The notes under the pieces: generated by a model
Told to the model about the DNA's origin: nothing
The model's input: only the letters and a program-made list of their open reading frames with translations
Database searches by the model: none
Program-made: the position numbers and the translations under genes
Origin: Roseovarius sp. MMSF_3350
Lineage (GTDB): Bacteria > Pseudomonadota > Alphaproteobacteria > Rhodobacterales > Rhodobacteraceae
Reading direction: 5' to 3'
DNA: 64,000 nt
Assembly: GCF_030733425.1 (NCBI RefSeq)
Contig: NZ_JASHIZ010000009.1
Location: 1-64,000 of the forward strand
Shown here: positions 7,072-15,539 of the stretch, piece by piece
How the letters are laid out: each line of letters opens with the position of its first letter
Numbering within the stretch: the stretch's first letter is position 1

Positions 7072-9015
7072 ATGAGCCTGACGGCAGACACGATGGAATT
7101 GCGCGAAGAGGATATCGCCACGCATTACGCGGCGGCCGCGACGATGTTGGCGGGGTTCGATCACACCCCCCGGATTGCGAAAACGGCAGAGGCGCCGCAG
7201 GAAGAGAAGTCAGCCGGACTGGGCACGCGGCGGCGGTTCCGCACGACGACGCCGGGGCTGGTGACACGCTCGACCGCGCGGCCCGAGGGCGTGCATCTGG
7301 TGGAGCGGATCGAGGCCGCCGATGGCGACGACCCGCTGGTGAGCCCGATGCAGGCTACGGTATTGCACGGCTTGAGGCGGGCGATTGCCATCGCACTGGC
7401 CGTGGGCGAGCAGTTTTCCGACGCCACGGGGCTGGCCGATTTGCGGCGGGCGAACCTGGCCGGGTCGCTGGGCGTGGACCGCAAGACCGAGTTCACCGAG
7501 CTTCTGGGGGCCGAGGCGCTGGCGGTGGGGCATGTATTCGCCAACGCGACGGCCTTCCTTCTGGCGCCGCATGGCTCGGAGGTGAGCGTCGAGGTGGGTG
7601 AGGTGGAGGAGGTTCTGACCGACAATTCTCAACTGGCTTTGCATGGTGCGTTGTGGGAACTGGACCAGGATATCGCGGCCCACGCTGGCGACGATGCGCG
7701 TCTGGTGGCGACGGTCAGCGCCTTTGCCGAGCAGTTGATGGAGAAGATCGCGCTGCGCGCCCAGAATGCCGGGCGGCTGAGCGCATTCACCGGCGCAAGC
7801 TGGCGGGTGGAGGCGGATGATTTCACCATTCGCGGTTTTGACGCCGCATCAAAGGGCAAGTCGTCGACCCTGACCATGACCTTCAAGCAGCCGCATGAGG
7901 TGGTGGGCAACCATATCGCCAAGTATCAGGCGCTGAAGCTCAGCAAGATGCTGATGGCCTATGATTTCGAGCGAAAGCTGAACCCCTTCGCCGAGCTGGG
8001 CGGGTTCATCTTCACCTTCATGGGCGACGGCAAGCCGGGGACGGGCAAGACGACGCTGATCCAGATGATGGCGGGGCTGATCAAGGGCTATTGCGACAAC
8101 GTGGGCTATCCGTTTCGGTATCAGAACCTGAGCACCGAGAGCATCGACAGCTACCAGGGCAAGTCGGCGCAGAATGCCAAGGCGTTCATCAACACCGTGA
8201 TCGATCCGGGCGTGATCGGGTTCGGCACGATCGACGATATCGACCAGCTGGCGGGCAAGCGCGGCGACCGGCAATCGAGCGCGGGGCAGCTGGAGATCAC
8301 CGCCGTGCTGATGGAGAGCTTTGCCGGGGCCAACACGGTGGTGCGGGGGAATTGCACCTTCGGCATGTTCTCGAACTATCCCGAGAACGTGGACGACGCG
8401 CTGCGCCAGCGGGCGGGGGCGCGGTTCCTGGTGGACGGGCCGCAGACGCGGGAGGATTATATCGACATCCTCTACCTGCTGATGGGCAAGAACCACGACA
8501 TCCCTCTGGGCCAGCACGAGGTCTATGCCGCGCAGGAGATCAAGAAGGCCGTGGCGGCGTCGTTCGAGAGCCACGCCAGGCCCCACGAGGAGGGCCTGAT
8601 CCGGGTCTATGAACGAGTGGAGAAGGATATCGGTAAGCTGGACACGATTGCCAAGCTGGGGACCTACCTGAAAGGTATCCAAGAGGCGGACGAGCGGTTT
8701 ACGGGTCGTGCGATCAAGAACATCACCGACGCGGTGAAGGTGCGGGCGATGGATTTCGAGTTGCCGGACGAGTGGATGGAGAAACCCGACCTGTTCCTGT
8801 TCAAGTCCTACGAGGAGAAGAAGGGCATGATCGAGGAGTTGCGCCAACCGATCACGGTGGAGATGGTCATCCAGGAGATCAACCGCTACGCGGATTCAGA
8901 GTTCCGCTATGCCGACAAGTCGGACGAGGTGGCGATCGAGACCATGGTGCGCGATTTCGGGCGTACAGAGGAAGCCAAGCGGCGGTATCTGGCGGCGAAG
9001 GAGGGCAGTGCGTGA
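7072..9015 (+). CDS. AAA+ ATPase, core of the unknown cluster
   Basis: 647 residues. A unique N-terminal part (1-300) is mostly helical, without a known domain. The AAA+ core has Walker A G320-KPGTGKT (catalytic K326), a Walker B-like 'FGTIDDIDQ' with D388/D389, a sensor-1-like Asn in 'GMFSNYPENVD', and an arginine-rich 'LRQRAGARFLVDG' near R445-R447 that fits an arginine finger. The C-terminal helical region includes 'EVAIETMVRDFGRTEEAKRR'. No membrane segment. It would remodel a partner, most likely the adjacent coiled-coil, helical or membrane proteins. It starts at the ATG 7072 after GGAGAAG. Family members outside this group are not recognisable by eye. Confidence 0.8.
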   Translation: MSLTADTMELREEDIATHYAAAATMLAGFDHTPRIAKTAEAPQEEKSAGLGTRRRFRTTTPGLVTRSTARPEGVHLVERIEAADGDDPLVSPMQATVLHGLRRAIAIALAVGEQFSDATGLADLRRANLAGSLGVDRKTEFTELLGAEALAVGHVFANATAFLLAPHGSEVSVEVGEVEEVLTDNSQLALHGALWELDQDIAAHAGDDARLVATVSAFAEQLMEKIALRAQNAGRLSAFTGASWRVEADDFTIRGFDAASKGKSSTLTMTFKQPHEVVGNHIAKYQALKLSKMLMAYDFERKLNPFAELGGFIFTFMGDGKPGTGKTTLIQMMAGLIKGYCDNVGYPFRYQNLSTESIDSYQGKSAQNAKAFINTVIDPGVIGFGTIDDIDQLAGKRGDRQSSAGQLEITAVLMESFAGANTVVRGNCTFGMFSNYPENVDDALRQRAGARFLVDGPQTREDYIDILYLLMGKNHDIPLGQHEVYAAQEIKKAVAASFESHARPHEEGLIRVYERVEKDIGKLDTIAKLGTYLKGIQEADERFTGRAIKNITDAVKVRAMDFELPDEWMEKPDLFLFKSYEEKKGMIEELRQPITVEMVIQEINRYADSEFRYADKSDEVAIETMVRDFGRTEEAKRRYLAAKEGSA

Positions 9016-9033
9016 CATCACGCACTCTACGGG

Positions 9034-9402
9034 ATGAACGACACGAGCGTGACATTGGTGAATACGGGGCTGCCGCTGCTGATCATCGGCGGGTTGGCGG
9101 CGCTGTTGCCGTGGGTGCTGACGCCGCGGGGGACGCGGTCGCATGGCCGGGTTCTGGTGTCGGTCGTGCTGTCGGTCCTTCTGCTGCTGGCGGCGAGCGC
9201 GGGTGTGTTCGCGCTGTTCGACAAGCGCAGCCTGCTGGGCGGGCGGACGCTTGCCGGGCAGGGGATCATCGCCTGGATGTACTTGCGCAGTTCGTTGGGG
9301 GCGGTGGCGGTCTGGGGGCCGGTGCTGGCCTTCGTCTGGCTGGGGCTTGCGCAGCGGGTGGAGCGGTTGAAGGGCGAGGATATGGCGAGGAGGGAGGCGT
9401 GA
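9034..9402 (+). CDS. Integral membrane protein (122 aa)
   Basis: Three hydrophobic segments are visible: 'GLPLLIIGGLAALLPWVL', 'VLVSVVLSVLLLLAASAGVF' and 'AVAVWGPVLAFVWLGLA', with a charged C-terminal tail. It follows the ATPase gene by 18 bases in the same direction. No catalytic residues stand out; it may anchor the ATPase complex. Unknown family. Confidence 0.65.
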   Translation: MNDTSVTLVNTGLPLLIIGGLAALLPWVLTPRGTRSHGRVLVSVVLSVLLLLAASAGVFALFDKRSLLGGRTLAGQGIIAWMYLRSSLGAVAVWGPVLAFVWLGLAQRVERLKGEDMARREA

Positions 9403-9556
9403 TGGGCGTGGAGGCGGTCATTGCGAGCGCCCGTCCCGGGCTTGACCCTGGACCTCGGTGCCGGAAAAAAGAGGCCCCGGATCGGGTCCGGGGCGGGGTG
9501 GCCCTTTCGGCAGGTGGGGGATGGTGGGTTGGAAACCCACCCTACGGAGGTGGTGC
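9403..9556. repeat. Intergenic repeat patch inside the cluster
   Basis: This spacer contains a CCCCGGA/TCCGGGG hairpin (9475-9494), a 'GTCCCGGGCTTGACCC' stretch of the kind dispersed in alphaproteobacterial intergenic regions, and a copy of the 23-base palindrome (9523-9545, core GGTGGGTTGGAAACCCACC). An open frame through it encodes only repeat-like sequence, and I do not call it a gene. Confidence 0.6.
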
Positions 9557-10948
9557 ATGGAGCGTCTGATCAGATCCGGCCTGATGTTTGGCAACCTGGT
9601 GCATGTGGCGAGCCCGGCGCTGGTGGAGCGGTATAATCGGGCGCTGAGGCACCTGACGGGCAAGACCACGACACTGACGGATTTCTACGTCGATATCTCG
9701 GGTTATAGCCCAGAAGTGGGGCATGAGCTGGGGGATGATCTTTACCTCAACCATGCGGGGGTGAACCGGCAGTTCATCCTGCTGACCACGGACCAGAAGC
9801 GCGCACCGCTCTTGAATGCACAGTTCTCGACCTCGCGCGGCATCCTGAAACAGTTCATCGAGGAGAACGAGCCGGCGCTTTTCGCACTGACGGCGCGGGA
9901 TGCGGTGGCGGGCGAGTTGGTCAATTCGGTCTATGACATGTCGAGCCCGGAGCGGCTGTTCGATATCCGGCGGATCAGGATCGAGGCGGACACCACCAAC
10001 GGCGCGCTGCGGCAGGCCGAAAAGCTCGACGAGAGGGTCGAGCGGTTCATGTCGGAGGAGGATGCGTGGTTCGACGACGTGCTGATCGCCGAGATGATCG
10101 ATCTGGCGGGGCAGACGGGCGACGTGCTGCGCAACCCCATCGAGCTGAAGGAAATGAGTTTCGAGCAGCGCAATTACTGGACCAGTCATTTCGGCGGGGT
10201 GTACCTGTTTCAGGACCTTGAGCTACCCGGCGTGATCTGTGTGCAGGACAAGACGCCGTTCGAGGGCGGGCGGATTGGGTACGTCTTCGACCTGGGCGAG
10301 CGCAACCGGATCGCCAGTTTTCTTGACCTGAATGGGCTGGTGGAGCCGATCGTCAAGGCGCGCGGCATCGACGCGGCGGCGATCCTGCGGCAGAAGATGG
10401 ATTTCGTGCTGGTCGATGCGCTGGCCGGGGAAGGCGTGGAATTCGCCGGTCGCAGCCGGGCCGAAATGCGCCGTCTGGCGCGGCGGCATTCTGACCTCCT
10501 GCCCGAGGAGTTTCACACGCTGAATGCCCTGTTGAACTGGGCCGAGAATGGCGGGCCGTGGCCGGTCATCACCTCGGACAACCCGGCCTATTTCTACACG
10601 CTGCGGGCGGCGGCGCACAAGGACGCGGAGCTGGTGAACATGCTGCTGGCGGAACTGGCGCCCAAGGATGTGCGGCAGCTGTTCATCTGCCACAAGAGCC
10701 TGTTCTACCGCCGTTACGAGACCTGGGCGGATACCAAACGCGCCTATGTCGTCGATGTCTTGCTGAACGAATACCAGGTGGACAAGCTGGGCACGCGGGC
10801 GGCACTCTTCGGGCACGAGGCGCCGATGGAAGAGCCCGCGCCGCCGAAAGCGCCAGAGCCGGCGGCGGATCTCGATGCGGTGGTGGCGCGAGTCGGCCCG
10901 TGGGGGCCGGTGGTGCGGCGGTCGGGTGACAAGAAGGGAAGGGGATAG
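9557..10948 (+). CDS. Conserved protein of unknown function (463 aa; DUF6638-like)
   Basis: 463 residues from the ATG at 9557, preceded by GGAGG at 9546-9550; the frame runs further upstream but through repeat sequence. Soluble, with mixed alpha/beta content: 'FGNLVHVASPALVERYNRAL', 'TLTDFYVDISGYSPEVGHEL', 'DVLRNPIELKEMSFEQRNYW'. The C-terminal ~45 residues are Pro/Ala/Glu-rich and probably disordered. From memory it resembles the family labelled DUF6638; I am not certain. It follows the ATPase and membrane genes and has no visible active site. Confidence 0.65.
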   Translation: MERLIRSGLMFGNLVHVASPALVERYNRALRHLTGKTTTLTDFYVDISGYSPEVGHELGDDLYLNHAGVNRQFILLTTDQKRAPLLNAQFSTSRGILKQFIEENEPALFALTARDAVAGELVNSVYDMSSPERLFDIRRIRIEADTTNGALRQAEKLDERVERFMSEEDAWFDDVLIAEMIDLAGQTGDVLRNPIELKEMSFEQRNYWTSHFGGVYLFQDLELPGVICVQDKTPFEGGRIGYVFDLGERNRIASFLDLNGLVEPIVKARGIDAAAILRQKMDFVLVDALAGEGVEFAGRSRAEMRRLARRHSDLLPEEFHTLNALLNWAENGGPWPVITSDNPAYFYTLRAAAHKDAELVNMLLAELAPKDVRQLFICHKSLFYRRYETWADTKRAYVVDVLLNEYQVDKLGTRAALFGHEAPMEEPAPPKAPEPAADLDAVVARVGPWGPVVRRSGDKKGRG

Positions 10949-10951
10949 CAC

Positions 10952-11218
10952 ATGGCGGCATTGGGACGGCTTCTGGTCATCGGGTTCATCGTCTGCACGA
11001 TCCTTTACGTGGTGCTGTCGCTCTATTCGCGCAGCGTGCGGAAAGCCAAGCTGCGCGAATGGTGGGAAGAGGCGGGCCGGCCCGGCGACCGTGACGCCTA
11101 TATCGAGAAGGGGTTGGAAGAGTATGATGGCTCGCTGAGGCGCAAGCTGATCCTTGGTGTCTACGTCGTGCCGTTCAGCATCGTGGCCGCGATCATCTAT
11201 TTCACGAACTTTCACTGA
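10952..11218 (+). CDS. Small bitopic membrane protein (88 aa)
   Basis: 88 residues with transmembrane helices at both ends, 'LLVIGFIVCTILYVVLSLYS' and 'LILGVYVVPFSIVAAIIYF'. Between them is a charged loop 'EEAGRPGDRDAYIEKGLEEY' that probably lies in the cytoplasm. It begins three bases after the previous stop and ends 11 bases before the DUF1523 gene. Typical of a small conserved roseobacter membrane protein; function unknown. Confidence 0.7.
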   Translation: MAALGRLLVIGFIVCTILYVVLSLYSRSVRKAKLREWWEEAGRPGDRDAYIEKGLEEYDGSLRRKLILGVYVVPFSIVAAIIYFTNFH

Positions 11219-11229
11219 GGGGGCGGGCG

Positions 11230-11892
11230 ATGGTGTATCTCAAATGGCTTTTCTGGGCGGTGTTCTGGGTGCTGGTGGCGGCGTTCTTTCATTATACGTT
11301 GCCGCAGACAGATATCGTGCGGGTCACCGACACCTATGAAAAGCGGATCGATTTCGGCGAGAACAGCCTGTTCTGGGCCAGCCCCGACGCCGGCAACGAC
11401 GCCACGGCGATCAACCGCGATGTGTTCTTCATCCAGACGGTGCGGGCGGATGGCAGCACCATGGTCTATCGCAACGAGGACACGAGCTGGGGCTGGCCGC
11501 CCTATTTCAAGTTCGACACGTCGAACCTGCAGGCCGAGGCGGCGGACCTGAAATCGACCTCGGAGGCGCCGCGCTGGGCGGCGCTGAAGCATTACGGGTG
11601 GCGCAACGAGTTCCTGTCGATTTTTCCCAACGGGGTGAGCATCTGGCCGGTGGCGGGGCCGGATGTGGGCAAGCCCTTCCCGTGGCTGAATATCCTGATC
11701 CTGGCGGCGTTCGGTCTGGTGGCCTATGGCGTCTGGCGGCTGTGGCGAAGGTTCCGGGCGCGGCGGATCGACCCGATGTGGAACGGGGTCGAGGCGCGGT
11801 TCGACGCGGCGGGCAATGCCATCGATGACAGACGCGGACGGGTCCGGCGCTGGCTGGATACCTGGCGGCCCAAGGACAAGCGCCGGGGCTGA
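11230..11892 (+). CDS. DUF1523 family membrane protein
   Basis: 220 residues. The N-terminal membrane anchor 'LFWAVFWVLVAAFFHYTLPQ' is followed by the family signature 'DIVRVTDTYEKRIDFGENSLFWA'. A periplasmic domain with 'WPPYFKFDTSNLQAEAADLKS' runs to a second helix 'LNILILAAFGLVAYGVWRLW', and a basic cytoplasmic tail ends the protein. The signature fits DUF1523, a family of unknown role in alphaproteobacteria. It is the last gene of the co-directional block; the next gene is convergent. Confidence 0.8.
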   Translation: MVYLKWLFWAVFWVLVAAFFHYTLPQTDIVRVTDTYEKRIDFGENSLFWASPDAGNDATAINRDVFFIQTVRADGSTMVYRNEDTSWGWPPYFKFDTSNLQAEAADLKSTSEAPRWAALKHYGWRNEFLSIFPNGVSIWPVAGPDVGKPFPWLNILILAAFGLVAYGVWRLWRRFRARRIDPMWNGVEARFDAAGNAIDDRRGRVRRWLDTWRPKDKRRG

Positions 11893-11910
11893 AACCCGGA
11901 AATTGCGGCC

Positions 11911-12813
11911 TCAGGCGACTTGGGTGCGGCTTCCGTCAGAGGCGCGGCCCTCGTCGGTGACGCGCATCGAGTCGGTGACCCATGCCGGCAGCACCAGCGG
12001 CGCAAGCGGGTTTGGCGCACCGCGCAGCACCTTCTCGCGCAGCGAGGCGACCATGTCGGCGCGTCTCGACTGGGTGCCCGACATGATGTGCAACAGCGCC
12101 TCGACCTGCATCGCGTCAAGTTGCGGTCGCGGCGGCGTGGGGCGCAGGGCGAAGGGCGCGGGATCGAGGCCGATGTCGCGCAGAAAGCTGCGCAGGTAAG
12201 TTTCGGGCCCGAGCTTGATCCGCTCGAACTGGCGCGACTTGACCTGCAGGTCGGGGTGCAGAGCGGCAAGCTCCTGTTCCAGAGCGTGAAAATTGATCGA
12301 ATTGAAGTTCACGCTGCGGCAGAACTGCTCCAGCGTCATGGCGACCTGGTTCTGGCGGATCGCATCGGAATAAAGGCTGAGCAGGTAGCTTTCGGCGTTG
12401 CGAGTGTAGAGCAGCAGGCGCGTCTGCTCGAGCGGCAGGCCGGCCTGTACGTGCTGAAGGTTTGTGGCGGCCTGCGGGTAGAAGCCGGGATGCGGCTGGT
12501 TCCAGAGCAGGCTGCGGGTCATCGAGGGACCAAGCCGGTGCTCGTCCGAGATGAGAACCGTCTGCGCCCCGGCCTGCGCCGCGGCGTCGGTGATGGCGGC
12601 GTTTATCTCCGCGAAATTGCCGATGGCGTGCGGTGTCGAGCCAGGCTTGTGCCTGCGGCGGATCATGCGGATTTGGCGCTGCACCAGCTTGGGAATTTCG
12701 GCGTTCACGTAAAAGACGCCCTGTGCGCGCAACTGGTCGAGATTGGATGAAAGGTTTTGCTGCAACAGCAGGGACGCCGTCCTGTGGACGCCCAGATGGA
12801 TTACGTATTTCAT
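11911..12813 (-). CDS. Sulfotransferase-like P-loop protein
   Basis: 300 residues from the ATG at 12813 (MKYVIHLGVHRTASLLLQQN). The N-terminal strand-loop-helix 'IHLGVHRTASLLLQQNL' corresponds to the 5'-phosphosulfate-binding loop region of sulfotransferase-like proteins, though the usual GTT is changed to A-S-L. 'LLLYTRNAESYLLSLYSDAI' resembles the 3'-phosphate-binding R-x7-S-x3 motif. These roseobacter proteins are usually linked to envelope polysaccharides, but activity is unproven. It is convergent with the DUF1523 gene and lies just outside the tRNA-Tyr island. Confidence 0.6.
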   Translation of the reverse strand: MKYVIHLGVHRTASLLLQQNLSSNLDQLRAQGVFYVNAEIPKLVQRQIRMIRRRHKPGSTPHAIGNFAEINAAITDAAAQAGAQTVLISDEHRLGPSMTRSLLWNQPHPGFYPQAATNLQHVQAGLPLEQTRLLLYTRNAESYLLSLYSDAIRQNQVAMTLEQFCRSVNFNSINFHALEQELAALHPDLQVKSRQFERIKLGPETYLRSFLRDIGLDPAPFALRPTPPRPQLDAMQVEALLHIMSGTQSRRADMVASLREKVLRGAPNPLAPLVLPAWVTDSMRVTDEGRASDGSRTQVA

Positions 12814-13030
12814 GGACCTGCCCGGTGCCTGTTTTCTTAATTTTATGGCGAGAGTGTAGCGCATGAAGCGGAATCGCGCAATATTTTGCGGATATGCTCC
12901 TGGCCGCACCATGCTGCGAACAGTTGGACATGAGGCGGCGCGATGCGCGGAGTAGCTTATCCTGCGAATAATTTGCCGCGCCGCATAGGTGCAGGGCTGC
13001 GTTTCTGCCGGCTGGATCCTGGTGGGGAAG
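12814..13030. other. Intergenic region left of the island
   Basis: This 217-base spacer lies between the sulfotransferase-like start and the left attachment repeat. It is AT-richer than its flank around 12830-12900 and should hold the promoter of the minus-strand gene. I see no gene in it. Confidence 0.4.
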
Positions 13031-13049
13031 TGGTGGGCGACCTAGGAAT
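13031..13049. repeat. Left attachment-site repeat (attL-like)
   Basis: Nineteen bases identical to the last 19 bases of the tRNA-Tyr gene at 19869-19887. Only the tRNA 3' end is duplicated; the rest of the tRNA is absent, as expected for an integrase core site. Confidence 0.8.
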
Positions 13050-13109
13050 GCCCACCATTGCTGTAAGTGCTTGAAAACGCCCGGTCCGCGAGTAGCGAGA
13101 GTTGCGTAA

Positions 13110-13131
13110 TGTCTCACCTTAGTGTCGCACC
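13110..13131. promoter_or_regulatory. Left arm motif pair
   Basis: TGTCTCACC (13110-13118) and TGTCGCACC (13123-13131) are separated by four bases. The same two 9-mers, with the same order, orientation and spacing, occur near the right end at 19808-19829. They may be arm-type integrase sites or recombinase half-sites. Confidence 0.55.
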
Positions 13132-13204
13132 TGTGTTCAAAATGCAAGGCCGAGGCGCTCGCTAGTGAACGCGCTGTTTCGTGGCACTCGTGGAGTGAGC
13201 CGGG

Positions 13205-14050
13205 CTAATGGCTGTCGGCTAAGCACTCCAGAACGTACGCGGCCAGAGTATGGGCCGAATGGATGACCAAGCGCGCATGCCGGGGGCGCAAGGCTGTTTC
13301 GCGATACTGATCCTCCGTTCGGCCATGTGCGCCGCTCTTCTTGTTTCGCAGATACATCGTTCCATCCACGATGCTGTTCAGCCCGGAAGCTATCTTTTTG
13401 AGGTCCTTCGCCTCTAAGTTCTTCGGGTTAATACCAAGATCATCCCGGACGAGTTGCCAAAGAGTATTGAGTGTTTCTTTGTCGTCTTTGAACGGTATAT
13501 CTTGAGCCTTTAAGTACGCCTTCAAGGCCGCCTCCAATACATTGCCTGCATAGTGGGCCGCTGCGTTCGGATCATCGTCAACTTGCTTTATGGCACGCTT
13601 CATCTCGACTTCGACTGCGGACATTCCGCCTTCGCGAATTATCTCAGCCAAGGACGCAGTGGGCGTGGCTATACCGCTTCCGATATACCCGCCTTCGGAA
13701 TACGATAGACCGGACTTGGCCAAGGCCGCGCGGACTTTTTCTTGATAGGCGCGAAGGTCTGAGGACCATTCAGGCTCTTCCAACTGCGCCCACGGCGGGG
13801 CGTTCTCCAAAGTCCACGGCTCACGCTCTAGCAGGTCTTCCAACAGAGGGCCAAGAACGCTCAGAGGTTTGCGGGACAACTTGTTCGCCCTGCGCAGCCA
13901 CTCAACAGTCTTGACAGTCTTGTTGCCGTCCGGCGCATCCCCGGGGGCATCTGCATACGTGAACTGTCGGTCAATTTCGCTATGTGAGTAGTATGCTGGG
14001 AATACCTCTCCGAGTACCCCGATGACCCTTGAAGGTATCTTGTCTGACAT
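13205..14050 (-). CDS. Abi_C/HEPN-like abortive-infection candidate protein
   Basis: 281 residues from the ATG at 14050 (MSDKIPSRVIGVLGEV). The C-terminal domain (about 155-275) matches the pattern of abortive-infection C-terminal (Abi_C) domains: 'PNAAAHYAGNVLEAALKAYL', then 'LNSIVDGTMYLRNKKSGAHG', then 'RHARLVIHSAHTLAAYVLE'. R235-N236 to H242 forms an R-N-x5-H motif like the catalytic RNase motif of HEPN domains. The N-terminal half is unknown and may sense or bind the partner. It lies 151 bases downstream of the island's AAA ATPase gene on the same strand. Infection-triggered RNase activity is an inference from motif and location. Confidence 0.65.
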   Translation of the reverse strand: MSDKIPSRVIGVLGEVFPAYYSHSEIDRQFTYADAPGDAPDGNKTVKTVEWLRRANKLSRKPLSVLGPLLEDLLEREPWTLENAPPWAQLEEPEWSSDLRAYQEKVRAALAKSGLSYSEGGYIGSGIATPTASLAEIIREGGMSAVEVEMKRAIKQVDDDPNAAAHYAGNVLEAALKAYLKAQDIPFKDDKETLNTLWQLVRDDLGINPKNLEAKDLKKIASGLNSIVDGTMYLRNKKSGAHGRTEDQYRETALRPRHARLVIHSAHTLAAYVLECLADSH

Positions 14051-14201
14051 CGTTCGCTTTACCCCACTCTGTGATGGACGGTCGTCGCACTGTCTAACCC
14101 TACTGGATCCACAGACGCCGCCCGTACCAATTCGTCCCACTTCGGAACACTCTGGCTTTTGCGGCTTCGAAACTGGTAGATGGCAGTTATTTGCCTGTAT
14201 T

Positions 14202-15488
14202 CTAGGTGCCCCGACTTCGCTGTATGCGCGGGTGGTCAACTTCCAACTCAACGCCAGCGGTCTCTGCACGCAATCGGACGTAACCCCTGACCATCTTCTC
14301 TGTGAACTCATACCAGCCTGCTCGCGAGCCAGTTAAGATGGCGGCGTGGCTTGTTTTCTTGAGGCTGTTGAGGCGCTGGTTGAACTTGGCGCGATCCAGA
14401 GGCTCGTCGCTCAACTGCCGCATCATGGTCTCGTAGCTGGCAAAAATCTCTTTGCTGGGTCGGATCAATTCATGCCCGTCCGCCACCGCCCACAAGACTG
14501 TCTCGTAGTCGTTGTTGTACTTTCGGGTTGCCTTCTCGTAGGGCGCGCGCAGACGCATCTCCATAGACTGTGAAGCCGCCAGCATGGCTTCGCCAAAGTC
14601 GTTAGGTGTCGCTACGCCGTCTGACTTCTTATAGAAGACTTGCCAGAACAGTTTCTCAGATAGGAAGTGGACATAGTGCGGGAACCCGTCCGATATGCGC
14701 GCAATTCGGATGCTGGTGTCCCTGTCGACATCAACCCCTACTGCATCGGCCGCAGTGGTGATGATTTCCTCTCGTGCTTCCCACGGAAGCTGACCGAGAC
14801 CTACTGTATGAAAGTACCGATCCGCACTGCCGTGCGCTGACATGATGGCGTCTACGCTTTCTCCGATACCGCAGAATATGAACTTCGCGTTCACATGCTT
14901 GTCGGAGACCAGTTTGATGAAGGTCGCGAAGCGTTCTTGCTCGTCGCGGTCCTCCACCAAATCGAATTCATCAATGACAATGACGGGGGCACTTGCACAG
15001 ACTTCGCAAAGGTACTGGACCAACCTCACTGCGTCGTTAGTTGAAGCTGGCAACTCAGCAGCGCCTTTGACCTCTTGGACCTTGCCGCCGAAGGTAAGGC
15101 CAAAACGCGAAAATGATCCGCTGACTTCCGACGCTCGTTGACGTAATCTCGGGTCTCGCCGGTCCACCTCGTCAAAAATCTCCCGGACGATGCTCTGGAA
15201 CGTGCTGTGGCGATCACATCCAACCAGTATGGGGTCTTGCTCGCGTGCTAGCGCGTACGCTGCGGTTTGCGCCAAAGACGACTTCCCTACGCCACGCAGG
15301 CCGTGGATGAGGATATGCCGACCGGGCTGGTAAAGTGCCTGCTTGATTTCCGCGAGTTGTTGATGACGACCCCTCAAGAACTCGGCCGACTGCAAGGGCC
15401 GCGCCGGGGAGAGCACTCTACCAAGGAGTGCTCCGAATTCCGCGTCGTCGTAAGTTAGCACCGGTCTGTCGCTGTGCAGCTTCGCCAT
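14202..15488 (-). CDS. AAA ATPase (ORC/STAND-like), island-encoded
   Basis: 428 residues. Walker A G63-LRGVGKSS with K69, and Walker B 'VIVIDEFD' with D173/E174. 'FIFCGIGESVDAI' (about residue 200) fits sensor 1, and 'ISDGFPHYVHFLSEKLFW' begins the lid. The C-terminal ~130 residues have a winged-helix-like pattern ('RAKFNQRLNSLKKTSHAAIL'). The layout fits Orc1-like/AAA_16 ATPases, which often act as switches in defence or mobile elements. GC is lower than the chromosome. It is divergent from the gene at 15540 and upstream of the Abi_C-like gene, so the pair may form one operon. Confidence 0.75.
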   Translation of the reverse strand: MAKLHSDRPVLTYDDAEFGALLGRVLSPARPLQSAEFLRGRHQQLAEIKQALYQPGRHILIHGLRGVGKSSLAQTAAYALAREQDPILVGCDRHSTFQSIVREIFDEVDRRDPRLRQRASEVSGSFSRFGLTFGGKVQEVKGAAELPASTNDAVRLVQYLCEVCASAPVIVIDEFDLVEDRDEQERFATFIKLVSDKHVNAKFIFCGIGESVDAIMSAHGSADRYFHTVGLGQLPWEAREEIITTAADAVGVDVDRDTSIRIARISDGFPHYVHFLSEKLFWQVFYKKSDGVATPNDFGEAMLAASQSMEMRLRAPYEKATRKYNNDYETVLWAVADGHELIRPSKEIFASYETMMRQLSDEPLDRAKFNQRLNSLKKTSHAAILTGSRAGWYEFTEKMVRGYVRLRAETAGVELEVDHPRIQRSRGT

Positions 15489-15539
15489 TCGTTACCCTTA
15501 CCCCAGATTTCGGTTGGAGTAGAACAAAGCGGTAACCTC

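Noticed and set aside
4408-7121. Two long minus-strand frames (446 and 458 codons) opposite the unknown cluster
   Set aside because: His/Leu/Arg-rich translations; the plus-strand genes have ribosome sites, tight spacing and plausible folds.
9401-9569. Short frame after the 9034 gene, overlapping its stop
   Set aside because: It only translates the intergenic repeats (RPGLDPG type) and the REP palindrome.
13031-13080. A second, partial tRNA-Tyr gene
   Set aside because: Only 19 bases match and no cloverleaf can form; it is the attachment-site duplicate.
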